NCBI RefSeq assembly: GCF_007993035.1
Contig: NZ_VOOS01000001.1
Span: forward strand, 744,001-808,000
Length of the DNA: 64,000 nt
From: Vicingus serpentipes
Lineage (GTDB): Bacteria; Bacteroidota; Bacteroidia; Flavobacteriales_E; Vicingaceae
Direction: 5' to 3'
The first letter of the stretch is position 1. Every line of letters starts with the position of its first letter. Made by a program: the position numbers and the translations under genes. Positions 24,754-31,732 of the stretch are shown piece by piece. Under the pieces are notes generated by a model. The model saw only the letters and a program-made list of their open reading frames with translations. It made no database searches and was not told the origin of the DNA.

Positions 24754-26498
24754 ATGGAAAATTTCGTTGTTTCGGCTAGAAAGTATCGTCCAGTAACATT
24801 TGACTCTGTTGTTGGTCAAGCTGCTATTACCTCTACCCTAAAAAACGCGATTAAGACAGAACATTTAGCTCAAGCATTTCTTTTTTGTGGACCTAGAGGT
24901 GTTGGAAAAACTACCTGTGCAAGAATTTTAGCTAAAACAATAAACTGTTTTAACATTACCGATGGTATTGAAGCATGCGATAAATGTGAGTCTTGTAAGT
25001 CATTTAACGAAGGACATTCATTAAATGTTTATGAATTAGATGCTGCTTCAAACAATTCTGTAGACGACATAAGAAATTTAATTAGTCAAGTAAGTTTTGC
25101 TCCACAACTTGGAACTCATAAAGTTTACATAATTGATGAGGTTCACATGCTATCTGCAGCAGCTTTTAACGCCTTTTTAAAGACTTTAGAAGAACCTCCA
25201 AAACACGCTATATTTATTTTAGCTACTACTGAAAAACATAAAATTATACCCACTATTTTATCAAGATGTCAGATTTTCGATTTCAATCGTATACAAATTG
25301 AAGATATTGCATCTCACTTAGCCAATATAGCAAACAAAGAAACTATTCAAGCAGAAACTGATGCTCTTCATATAATTGCCCAAAAAGCAGATGGTGCGTT
25401 AAGAGATGCGCTATCAATTTTCGACCAAATTGTAAGTTTTTCAGGTAACAATATTACCTACCAAGATGTTATTGATAATTTAAATATACTTGATTATGAT
25501 TATTATTTTAAATTAACTGATGCTATTTTTACTAAAAACATTAGCGAATGTCTTTTAATTTTTAATGAAATCTTAAATAAAGGTTTTGATGGACACAACT
25601 TTATTAATGGTTTAGCTGAGCACATAAGAAACTTATTAGTTTGTCAAGATGCATCTACTATAAGTTTACTTGAAGTTGGTGAGAATATTAAGGAAAAATA
25701 TAAACAACAAGCACAGAGCAATTCAACACCTCTTTATCTTGAATTTTTAAACATTATTTCAAAAGCTGACACTTCTTATAAAAGTAGTAAAAATCATCGA
25801 CTGCTTGTAGAAATTATGTTAATGCAATTATGCTCTGCTAGCTCTAGCAACGAAAAAAAAAAGCCTTAATTAATCTGCCTTTTAAAACTAAAAAGACAGA
25901 AAAAAATCAGCAACCACGACAAGAAACTACTTCTACCCCTCAAAAAGTTTCAACACTAAATATTAGCACCCCCCCTGAAACGGATAATAATATTATAAAA
26001 AAGCCAACGCTAACTCTTAAAAACTCAGCTAGCTTATCGTTTTCGGATTCAATTTCAATAAAAAAATCAGAAACAAAAAACAATCTTAAAGAAGATTTAA
26101 ATCAAGACTTATCTTCAAAACCAACCGAACCATTTACAAAAGATGCCTTTGCTAAAAAATGGAATCAATACAGAAATTTACTTTTAAAAGAAGGTAAATC
26201 CAGTTTAGCTAGCATATTTGAAACTGCTCCACTCATTGAGGAAAACGACATTACTGTAACTCTTGAGAACAAAGCTTTAGATGATGAATTTAATGCTCAA
26301 AAATCTGAACTACTAGACTTTATAAGAAAAGAACTTAGCAATTATAGCATTTCAGTAACTTCAATCATCAATAAAGAGGTGATGATGAAAAAAGCTTACA
26401 CACCTCAAGAAAAGTTCATGAAAATGAGCGAGAAAAATCCAGCTCTAATTAATTTAGCAAAAGCTTTTGACGCAGAAATTGGTTATCCTCTAGATTGA
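24754..26498 (+). CDS. dnaX: DNA polymerase III gamma/tau subunit, two-frame gene with A10 shift site
   Basis: The zero frame (24754-25869) encodes 371 residues with the AAA+ clamp-loader core: Walker A GPRGVGKTT (48-56), a zinc-binding four-cysteine module (C64 region, CDKCESCKSF), Walker B VYIIDEVHML, sensor 1 LATTEKH and an SRC motif (ILSRCQIF). It ends EKKKP-stop immediately after an A10 run. Re-reading one base there (-1 shift) opens 211 further codons to the stop at 26498 and gives a 581-residue product of normal DnaX length, with a charged linker and the C-terminal domain starting near FAKKWNQYRNLLLKEGKSSLAS. The core should be a gamma-like short form and the shifted product tau-like. 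A homopolymer miscount (A10 for A11) is the alternative explanation; decay is unlikely because both parts look intact and the gene is essential. Confidence 0.88.
25852..25869 (+). promoter_or_regulatory. Candidate -1 frameshift/transcript-slippage site in dnaX
   Basis: Codons GAA AAA AAA AAG CCT TAA. The run of ten A (25853-25862) plus G contains A-AAA-AAG, the same heptamer used in E. coli dnaX, and the zero-frame stop follows two codons later. No convincing downstream stem-loop is visible, so RNA-polymerase slippage, as described for Thermus dnaX, is at least as likely as ribosomal slippage. Confidence 0.55.
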
Positions 26499-26526
26499 TT
26501 AAAAAACCGAAAAAAGAACTTAAAAT

Positions 26527-26559
26527 AAAAAAGCTCCACTTAAAAAGTGAAGCTTTTTT
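26527..26559. terminator. Terminator after dnaX, probably the original tRNA-Val terminator
   Basis: AAAAAAGCT-C-CACTT, loop, AGTG-A-AGCTTTTTT. It follows the dnaX stop and directly abuts the leftover tRNA-Val 3' end at 26562. Before integration it would have served dnaX (+) and tRNA-Val (-) convergently. Confidence 0.75.
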
Positions 26560-26561
26560 AT

Positions 26562-26581
26562 TTGTGGGCGATGAGGGATTC
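26562..26581. repeat. attL: orphan copy of the tRNA-Val 3' end
   Basis: 20 bp identical to 31574-31593. Sequence diverges right after it (cttaccg versus cgaaccc), so this copy is not a functional tRNA. Confidence 0.88.
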
Positions 26582-26666
26582 TTACCGTAAATATCATTAA
26601 GACAAAACAAGAACACAAACTCTTATATAACATATAGTTTAAGCGTATATAAGATAATTCAATATA

Positions 26667-26712
26667 CTTAAAATTGCTTAATTATGCTTAAATTTGGGTA
26701 CAATTAAGGTAC
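26667..26712. repeat. Tandem CTTAA repeats and paired GGTAC motifs before the integrase gene
   Basis: Three 10-bp degenerate units, CTTAAAATTG, CTTAATTATG and CTTAAATTTG (26667-26696), run directly into two GGTACAA motifs (26697 and 26708, 11 bp apart). The GGTAC pair recurs with the same 11-bp spacing at the right end (31514-31529). Likely roles are integrase arm sites, excisionase sites or control of the int promoter (inference). Confidence 0.55.
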
Positions 26713-26725
26713 AAAATAGAAGTGT

Positions 26726-27934
26726 ATGATAGCAAAAGCAGTATTTCATCAAGGTAAAGTAAAAATTCATTACCAAAATAAAACAAGAGCTAAAAGAATT
26801 AACACTGGCGTAACTATTACCTCAGCTTCTGAAATATCAAAAGATGGGAGGCTAAAATCTACTGTTAAAGATGTTGAAAGAAAACAAGTAATAATCAACA
26901 AATTTAAAAAAGATGCTCAGGACTTAGTTGATGGACACTTTCATAAACACGACAACTACCCTACTGGAGACGAATTCAATAAACTTTGGTCAAAAAGAGA
27001 TAATCTGTTAGTTCGCTCAGAGAGACTGTTAGATTTCTATGATAGATTTTTAGCATGGAAACCAAAAGACAGAAATATTAAAAAGCTATCTTCATTAAAA
27101 GATTATAATAGCTTAAAGAAAAATCTAACTGATTACGAAAGTTTTCTCGGAGAAGAAATAATGCTCGGTGATATCAATAAGGAATGGTTAGGAGAATTTG
27201 AGGCATATTTAACAGGTTGTAAAGATGATAGCTATACTTCTAAAACGAATCATAAACTTGAAACACGAAAAAAGCGAATTAGAACACTAAAAGCTTTTTT
27301 TAACTGGATGGATGAAAGCGATTTATTCACTATTCCAAAAGCATTAAGTAATTTTAAAAGTGAACAAGGTGTTGCTGAAACTGTAAAAGCAGTATTAACC
27401 AAAGCTGAAGTAATTAAACTATATAAAAAAAAGTTTTCTGACCCAAAAAAGGAATTTATAAAAGATGTATTTGTGTTCACTTGCTATACTGGGTTGAGGT
27501 TTTCAGATTTAATTAGCTTGACTAAACGACATATTAAAGAATTAGATTCAGCAGGAACAACTATAATAAAAAAAGCAGTCAAAACAGGCTATGAATTTTC
27601 TATTCCTTTAAATAAAGTCGCTCTTGAAATCTTAGAGCTTTATGATTATGATTTTTCAAGATATGACAATGCTAATTTTAACAAGTACCTACACATTCTT
27701 TTGAAAGAAACAGAAATGTTTGATGATGAACTGGATTTTGAAGAAGAGGTTAAAGAAAGATGGGAGTGCTTATCCATTCATAGAGGGCGAGACACTTTCA
27801 TAACACTATTAATACAAGAGCGTGTTCCATTGAATGAAATAATGAAGTACACAGGTCACAGGTCTGTTTCTAACCTCAACAAATATATCGACACTAAAGG
27901 GGAGTTGATTAATTATACAAAAGAGTTGATATAA
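26726..27934 (+). CDS. Tyrosine recombinase/integrase
   Basis: 402 residues. An N-terminal arm-DNA-binding-like domain (1-90, including FHQGKVKIHYQNKTRAKRINTG) is followed by a SAM-like core-binding domain (about 100-205) and a catalytic domain. Catalytic residues: R258 in TGLRFSDLISL, H352 and R355 in SIHRGRDTF, H378 in TGHRSVSNL and nucleophile Y387. This is the Bacteroidota phage_int_SAM_5-type family. It lies 145 bp from attL and reads into the element. All catalytic residues are present, so it is probably active. Confidence 0.95.
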   Translation: MIAKAVFHQGKVKIHYQNKTRAKRINTGVTITSASEISKDGRLKSTVKDVERKQVIINKFKKDAQDLVDGHFHKHDNYPTGDEFNKLWSKRDNLLVRSERLLDFYDRFLAWKPKDRNIKKLSSLKDYNSLKKNLTDYESFLGEEIMLGDINKEWLGEFEAYLTGCKDDSYTSKTNHKLETRKKRIRTLKAFFNWMDESDLFTIPKALSNFKSEQGVAETVKAVLTKAEVIKLYKKKFSDPKKEFIKDVFVFTCYTGLRFSDLISLTKRHIKELDSAGTTIIKKAVKTGYEFSIPLNKVALEILELYDYDFSRYDNANFNKYLHILLKETEMFDDELDFEEEVKERWECLSIHRGRDTFITLLIQERVPLNEIMKYTGHRSVSNLNKYIDTKGELINYTKELI

Positions 27935-27980
27935 TTATTTTTTTTTATATATTTTTGATGGTACTATTTAAGATGTAATT

Positions 27981-28673
27981 ATGAAAAATGTATTCCCCCC
28001 CTTTATTATATTAATATTTATTTTTAGCACATCATGTAATAAAGAAGATTCTTCTCCAGAACCAACTCCAGTTGTAGCAACAACTCCAACACCTACTGGA
28101 CCAACTTCTTCGGATACAGTTCAAGATTTACTCGACAACGGCTCTACACCAATTGAAATATTCAATCAAGGCTATACATTATCAGAAATATATTGCAAAA
28201 CCTATTCTGGGGGGTATATCTTTTACTTAGATACTATATCAGGTAAAGGTTTGGTTTGTTCAACATCTGACTTTATGAATGGTGTAACTTGGGACCCAAC
28301 TGGAACACCTACGCAAGATTTTACTTATGTTTATCTTGGTGTTACAGATACTGCTATTTGGTCTGGGCAACAAAATACAACATCAATAGCTTTATTAAGA
28401 CCAACTTCACCTTTTGCAAGTGTTGAGGCATTAACTCTTGCGGGATATAATGATTGGTTTATTGCTTCTAAAAATGAAAGTATATTAATGTTTAATGTTC
28501 TTGGCGTAGATGGGTGTAATTTACTCTCAACAGGATTAAATGAGGTATATTGGACTTCATCGGAACTCAATAACATAGCAGCTTATAGGATGATAAACTA
28601 TTCAGGCGTAGGTGATGGTTCCGCCTATCAGAAGCATTCTGAGTATTCTATTAGACCAATTAGAAAATTTTAA
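27981..28673 (+). CDS. Lipoprotein with DUF1566/FISUMP-like domain
   Basis: 230 residues. Lipoprotein signal with lipobox STSC (C19), followed by a Pro/Thr-rich spacer (about 25-48) and a C-type-lectin-like or FGE-like domain. The domain shows GGYIFYLD near its start, AGYNDWFIASKNE in the middle, then VYWTSSE and YSIRPIRKF at the end, the pattern of DUF1566 and FISUMP proteins. An acidic CNKEDSS tail after the cysteine suggests surface export in Bacteroidota. It is the first cargo gene and forms a pair with the next gene, 2 nt away. Function unknown, perhaps ligand binding at the surface. Confidence 0.8.
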   Translation: MKNVFPPFIILIFIFSTSCNKEDSSPEPTPVVATTPTPTGPTSSDTVQDLLDNGSTPIEIFNQGYTLSEIYCKTYSGGYIFYLDTISGKGLVCSTSDFMNGVTWDPTGTPTQDFTYVYLGVTDTAIWSGQQNTTSIALLRPTSPFASVEALTLAGYNDWFIASKNESILMFNVLGVDGCNLLSTGLNEVYWTSSELNNIAAYRMINYSGVGDGSAYQKHSEYSIRPIRKF

Positions 28674-28675
28674 AT

Positions 28676-29476
28676 ATGAAAAAATTAATTTATTTTACTT
28701 CAATTGCTCTTATAATTTTAAGTTCGTGCTCTAAAGAAAGTAATGATGTAGCTCCAATACCTACATTAACAACAACTCCCACACCTTCACCTTCACCTTC
28801 ACCTTCACCTTCACCTTCAATTGTGAGTAATCCTGGAAATGGAGTTACCGATTTAGATGGAAATTCTTATCCAAGTATTGTTTTGGGAAATGGTCAAGAA
28901 TGGATGGGTGAAAACTTAAAAACAACTAAATATTCAAACGGTGACAGCATACCAGAAATTACAAATGGAGGTCAATGGTCAGGGTTAGCTACTGGAGCAT
29001 ATTGCTGGTACAACAATGATTCTGCTTCTTATGAAACCCCTTATGGTAAACTTTATAATTGGTTCACAGTTGCTGACTCAAGAAATGCATGTCCTACTGG
29101 CTGGAGAGTTCCTTCAGATGATGACTGGAAGATGTTAGAGTATTATTTAGGTATGGACTCTGTAGAGTTGGACTCAATAAACATTATGACAAGAGGAACT
29201 GACGAGGGTGGAAAACTTAAGGAAACAGGAAGTACTCATTGGTCAATTACAAATATAGGAGCCACTAACGAAATAAATTTTACCGCTGTTCCTGCAGGAT
29301 ATAGAGATGTTACTTCAAGTTTTAATGTCATCAATGGAGCGACATGGTTTTGGTCATCAAATGCTTTTGATACTCAAAATGCTATTTCAAGAGCTCTACC
29401 AGGAGGTGGAACTGAAATTACACGATGGACTGATGATAAAGGAGAAGGTTACTCTGTTAGGTGTATAAAAAATTAA
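28676..29476 (+). CDS. Lipoprotein, Fibrobacter succinogenes major paralogous (FISUMP) domain
   Basis: 266 residues. Lipobox LSSC (C18), then a Pro-Ser repeat spacer (six CCTTCA units) and a FISUMP domain (about 60-266). Diagnostic segments are VTDLDGNSYPSIVLGNGQEWMGENLKTTKYSNG, YCWYNND, YGKLYNWF, CPTGWRVPSDDDWKMLE, GGKLKE, FTAVPAGYRD and the terminal GYSVRCIKN. Many Bacteroidota and Fibrobacteres carry such exported proteins; their function is not established. It is co-transcribed with the preceding lipoprotein. Both are cargo of the element. Confidence 0.88.
   Translation: MKKLIYFTSIALIILSSCSKESNDVAPIPTLTTTPTPSPSPSPSPSPSIVSNPGNGVTDLDGNSYPSIVLGNGQEWMGENLKTTKYSNGDSIPEITNGGQWSGLATGAYCWYNNDSASYETPYGKLYNWFTVADSRNACPTGWRVPSDDDWKMLEYYLGMDSVELDSINIMTRGTDEGGKLKETGSTHWSITNIGATNEINFTAVPAGYRDVTSSFNVINGATWFWSSNAFDTQNAISRALPGGGTEITRWTDDKGEGYSVRCIKN
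28784..28819 (+). repeat. Six tandem CCTTCA hexamers coding (Pro-Ser)6
   Basis: Six perfect 6-bp units inside the lipoprotein gene. Changes in copy number would alter spacer length without changing frame. Confidence 0.9.
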
Positions 29477-29752
29477 ATAGCTTTTTTTTAGATAAATAAT
29501 TTACTAATTAAAGGTGTAATTTTTTAGGTAAAAATCATCTACCAATGCTCGTGCAAATAATAAGCTCGAAAAAGTTTTTTATAAAAATATTACGTTGAGG
29601 TAGGCACAAATTTTTCACCCCATTTTTGGATAACAAAAAGACAACCAATGAGTTTGCCCCTATTATTATTGATTAGCAAGGCAAAAAAACAATATGCTCA
29701 TTTACTTAGAATGTTCAACTATTAAAGAATGAACGAGTCAACCATTAAAAAT
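29477..29752. other. Noncoding stretch within the element
   Basis: No credible gene. AT-rich; one possible 25-codon reading (MSLPLLLLISKAKKQ) at about 29648 is too short to support. No clear terminator or repeat is seen. Confidence 0.5.
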
Positions 29753-30034
29753 TTAAAGATTTAGGTTTTTTAACCCTTTAAGGAAATCTTCTATAAATAG
29801 AATTGATTTTTTAGAGATGCAAATTAAATAGTAATCAACTAATTTCTGGTTAAAATTATATCCATCAACAAATGATAAACTTGGAGAAAATACATACTTA
29901 GTTGATGTTCTATTAAAGTAGAATGTATCTATCACATTTTTACCCCTATCAATAGATTCAATCATTACTCTTTTACCTGAGTGAATTATCCCTTCCGATA
30001 AGTGTTGGTCGTAGTCTGTTATTGTTATTTTCAT
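29753..30034 (-). CDS. Small hypothetical protein
   Basis: 93 residues from the ATG at 30034 (MKITITDYDQHLSEGIIHSG). The frame stays open upstream to 30106, but that extension is less protein-like. Composition is plausible for a small folded cytosolic protein with alternating beta and helix. No family is recognised and there is no signal peptide. It lies on the opposite strand to all other genes in the element. It may be a chance ORF. Confidence 0.35.
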   Translation of the reverse strand: MKITITDYDQHLSEGIIHSGKRVMIESIDRGKNVIDTFYFNRTSTKYVFSPSLSFVDGYNFNQKLVDYYLICISKKSILFIEDFLKGLKNLNL

Positions 30035-30499
30035 AGGTTGAGTTTTAAGCATAAACTTTTTTCCCGTGATAATCTGGGATTGCAGGATTAACATCGCAAC
30101 AAGCACAAAATAACACAGAGTATAATTCTATTTTGGTTATAACCTCAACTGCTTACATAGAATTATTATGCCCATCTACACACCCCTCCCGTAAGGTCAG
30201 CATCTCTTCATTTCTAAATATCACGGACACAAGTTGGCAAGTTTCAGCCAGGGCTTGGATTTATTGATGCTTCATGTATGGACTACCGCTTTTTGGTTTG
30301 TTACATCACAGTTAGCAACTTGGAAGTAGCCCGAACCGAACTCCCATTTCAAATAAATAGGAAAAAAAAAGATGAATTCGCAGTTGTCAACTACAAATAA
30401 TGAACCTATTATTAAACCAATGTTTATTTAGCTATTTGTTGTATTTGTAACTTTTCTGATTCGAATCGTTATAGCTCCGAACCCATTAAAATAAGAAAC
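30035..30499. other. Noncoding region of unusual composition in the element
   Basis: About 460 bases without a convincing gene. The part near 30180-30350 is visibly richer in G and C than its surroundings. It contains two perfect 10-bp palindromes, GGTTATAACC (30135-30144) and GATTCGAATC (30458-30467), and an inverted pair CAAGTTG (about 30213) / CAACTTG (about 30317). Possible roles are a structured RNA, an operator region for the next gene or the remnant of a lost gene. Confidence 0.4.
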
Positions 30500-31012
30500 A
30501 TGGAAAAACAATTAGAAAAAATTATCAAAAACTATTCTTTAAGAATAGAGGAAAAGATTAATGAAGTAATAATAGAAATACCAACAAAAGGAAGCTCATA
30601 TTCTATTGAAATATTCAAAAGCATCCAATTTGCTGAAAACATAAACTTTAGACGGAAATTTTTAAAGACCATTATGTTTAATAAAGGAAGCTTTATAGGA
30701 AATTTTATTGAGACACTAAAAAAAGAAAATGAAAAAGACTACTCTATCATATTTCAAAAAAATGATGAAGATTTTTTAATTGATTTTTATGTTTGGGTCA
30801 ATGCTCAAAGTAATGATAAGAGAAAGTATTTTGTTAATCTGTTAATTGATTATAACATATTAAAACTTAAAAATTTATTTCATGCTATTAGCTTAATCGA
30901 AAAAAACGATATATCGTGTGGAGTAAATTTTAAAGATGGATTTAATGAGATAAATAGCTATGATAGAGATTTCTTCATTCAAATAAATAAATGGATAAAT
31001 CTAAAAAATTAA
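30500..31012 (+). CDS. Hypothetical protein of the element
   Basis: 170 residues, Lys/Ile/Asn-rich, no signal peptide or membrane segment, probably cytosolic and mixed alpha/beta. Several aromatic patches (DFLIDFYVWVNAQ, DFFIQINKWINL) suggest a folded domain. No family recognised. The GATTCGAATC palindrome lies 32 bp upstream. The HTH gene follows 33 bp later in the same direction, so the two may be co-expressed. Confidence 0.6.
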   Translation: MEKQLEKIIKNYSLRIEEKINEVIIEIPTKGSSYSIEIFKSIQFAENINFRRKFLKTIMFNKGSFIGNFIETLKKENEKDYSIIFQKNDEDFLIDFYVWVNAQSNDKRKYFVNLLIDYNILKLKNLFHAISLIEKNDISCGVNFKDGFNEINSYDRDFFIQINKWINLKN

Positions 31013-31045
31013 TAGTAAAGTGTTATGAAGCTTAAATGAAACAAG

Positions 31046-31441
31046 ATGGGAAACAATGCTAACGATATAAATATATTACCTATTCTAATACAGATGCTTC
31101 TGAATGGAGTTGAAGAGAATCATTTAGATGAATATATTTGTAAGTGGATATTAGATGAAAAATCCAAAAAAGCATTTTTCACTTCATTACCTGACAAGCT
31201 TCTGACACTCTGCTCACAAATTAAAAGGAAAGAGCTTGAAAATAAAGTAAAACTTCAACATACTATAAAGAATGTTTCTAAGAAACTTTATAAAGTTAAA
31301 GAGGCAGCGAAGCTCCTTAACTTATCAGAGCCAAAACTAAGAGAAATGATTGCAGATGGAACAATTAACACTGTTAATCCAAGTAAATCTCCAAGAGGAA
31401 CAAAGATTTGTTCTTCTGAAATTGAACGATTAATGCAATAA
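31046..31441 (+). CDS. Excisionase-like helix-turn-helix protein
   Basis: 131 residues. The C-terminal 50 residues form an HTH_17/excisionase-type domain (LYKVKEAAKLLNLSEPKLREMIADG, then SPRGTKICSSEIERLM). The N-terminal 75 residues are helical and unassigned. It sits 130 bp from attR at the end opposite the integrase. It is a good candidate for the directionality factor of excision, or a regulator of the element (inference). A strong terminator follows. Confidence 0.78.
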   Translation: MGNNANDINILPILIQMLLNGVEENHLDEYICKWILDEKSKKAFFTSLPDKLLTLCSQIKRKELENKVKLQHTIKNVSKKLYKVKEAAKLLNLSEPKLREMIADGTINTVNPSKSPRGTKICSSEIERLMQ

Positions 31442-31464
31442 ATTAAGATAAATTTTAAAACAAG

Positions 31465-31494
31465 AAGAGCTTAGATAAAATAAGCTCTTTTTTT
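31465..31494 (+). terminator. Intrinsic terminator after the HTH gene
   Basis: AAGAGCTTA, loop, TAAGCTCTT followed by a T run: a 9-bp stem, 24 nt after the stop codon. Confidence 0.85.
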
Positions 31495-31513
31495 GTGCCT
31501 TTTTTTTAAATAA

Positions 31514-31529
31514 GGTACGAATTGGGTAC
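31514..31529. repeat. Paired GGTAC motifs at the right end of the element
   Basis: GGTACGA at 31514 and GGTACAA at 31525, spaced 11 bp, like the pair before the integrase gene (26697 and 26708). They lie 45-60 bp inside attR, consistent with arm-type integrase binding. Confidence 0.5.
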
Positions 31530-31535
31530 AATAAA

Positions 31536-31564
31536 AAAAGCCTTGCAGTAATAGCAAGGCTTTT
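31536..31564. terminator. Hairpin at the right edge of the element, terminates tRNA-Val
   Basis: AAAAGCCTTGC, loop AGTAATA, GCAAGGCTTTT, with seven T on the minus strand after the stem. Minus-strand transcripts from tRNA-Val meet it first. It lies inside the element, so it replaces the displaced chromosomal terminator at 26527-26559. Confidence 0.8.
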
Positions 31565-31573
31565 AATGTTTTC

Positions 31574-31593
31574 TTGTGGGCGATGAGGGATTC
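31574..31593. repeat. attR: 3' end of tRNA-Val
   Basis: 20 bp identical to 26562-26581. It covers the 3' acceptor strand and part of the T arm of the intact tRNA, plus a few flanking bases. Confidence 0.88.
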
Positions 31594-31651
31594 GAACCCC
31601 CGACCCCCTCGGTGTAAACGAGGTGCTCTGAACCAACTGAGCTAATCGCCC
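31577..31651 (-). tRNA. tRNA-Val (anticodon TAC)
   Basis: 75 nt. Acceptor stem GGGCGAT/ATCGCCC with discriminator A, D arm TAGCTCAGTTGGTTCAGAGC, anticodon stem CCTCG/CGAGG around loop TTTACAC (anticodon TAC, reads GUA) and T arm with GGTTCGAATCC. CCA is not encoded. The gene is intact although the element is inserted at its 3' end. Confidence 0.96.
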
Positions 31652-31663
31652 TAAAAGGGATGG

Positions 31664-31695
31664 CAAATATAGAAATTAAAAATATAATCTTGCAA
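31664..31695 (-). promoter_or_regulatory. Promoter of tRNA-Val
   Basis: Minus-strand TTG (31695-31693), a 21-nt spacer and TATATTTG (31671-31664), 13 nt before the mature tRNA 5' end. Confidence 0.6.
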
Positions 31696-31732
31696 TTTTT
31701 CACATAAAAAAATCACACTTTTTTATAACTAT

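Larger units (their letters stand above)
26562..31593. mobile_element. Integrative element of about 5 kb in tRNA-Val
   Basis: A perfect 20-bp direct repeat, ttgtgggcgatgagggattc, occurs at 26562-26581 and 31574-31593. The right copy is the 3' end of an intact tRNA-Val gene; the left copy is an orphan fragment. Between them lie a tyrosine recombinase just inside the left repeat, two lipoprotein genes, a small reverse-strand ORF, an unknown 170-residue protein and an excisionase-like HTH protein near the right end. This is the standard layout of a tRNA-targeted integrative element. No relaxase, replication, capsid or conjugation gene is visible, so it is a minimal or non-autonomous island. Confidence 0.88.

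Noticed and set aside
25870-26498. Reading dnaX as a pseudogene
   Set aside because: Both parts are intact and family-like, only a single slippable A-run separates them and the gene is essential; programmed slippage or a homopolymer miscount is more likely.
26562-26581. A second tRNA-Val at the left end of the element
   Set aside because: Only the 3' 18 nt of the tRNA are present; no anticodon or D arm precedes it on the minus strand.
28784-28819. CCTTCA repeats as a CRISPR-like or phase-variable on/off tract
   Set aside because: There are no spacers, and 6-bp units cannot shift the frame; they code a Pro-Ser linker.
31430-31666. 78-codon minus-strand ORF
   Set aside because: It spans the tRNA-Val gene and two terminators, so it is not coding.
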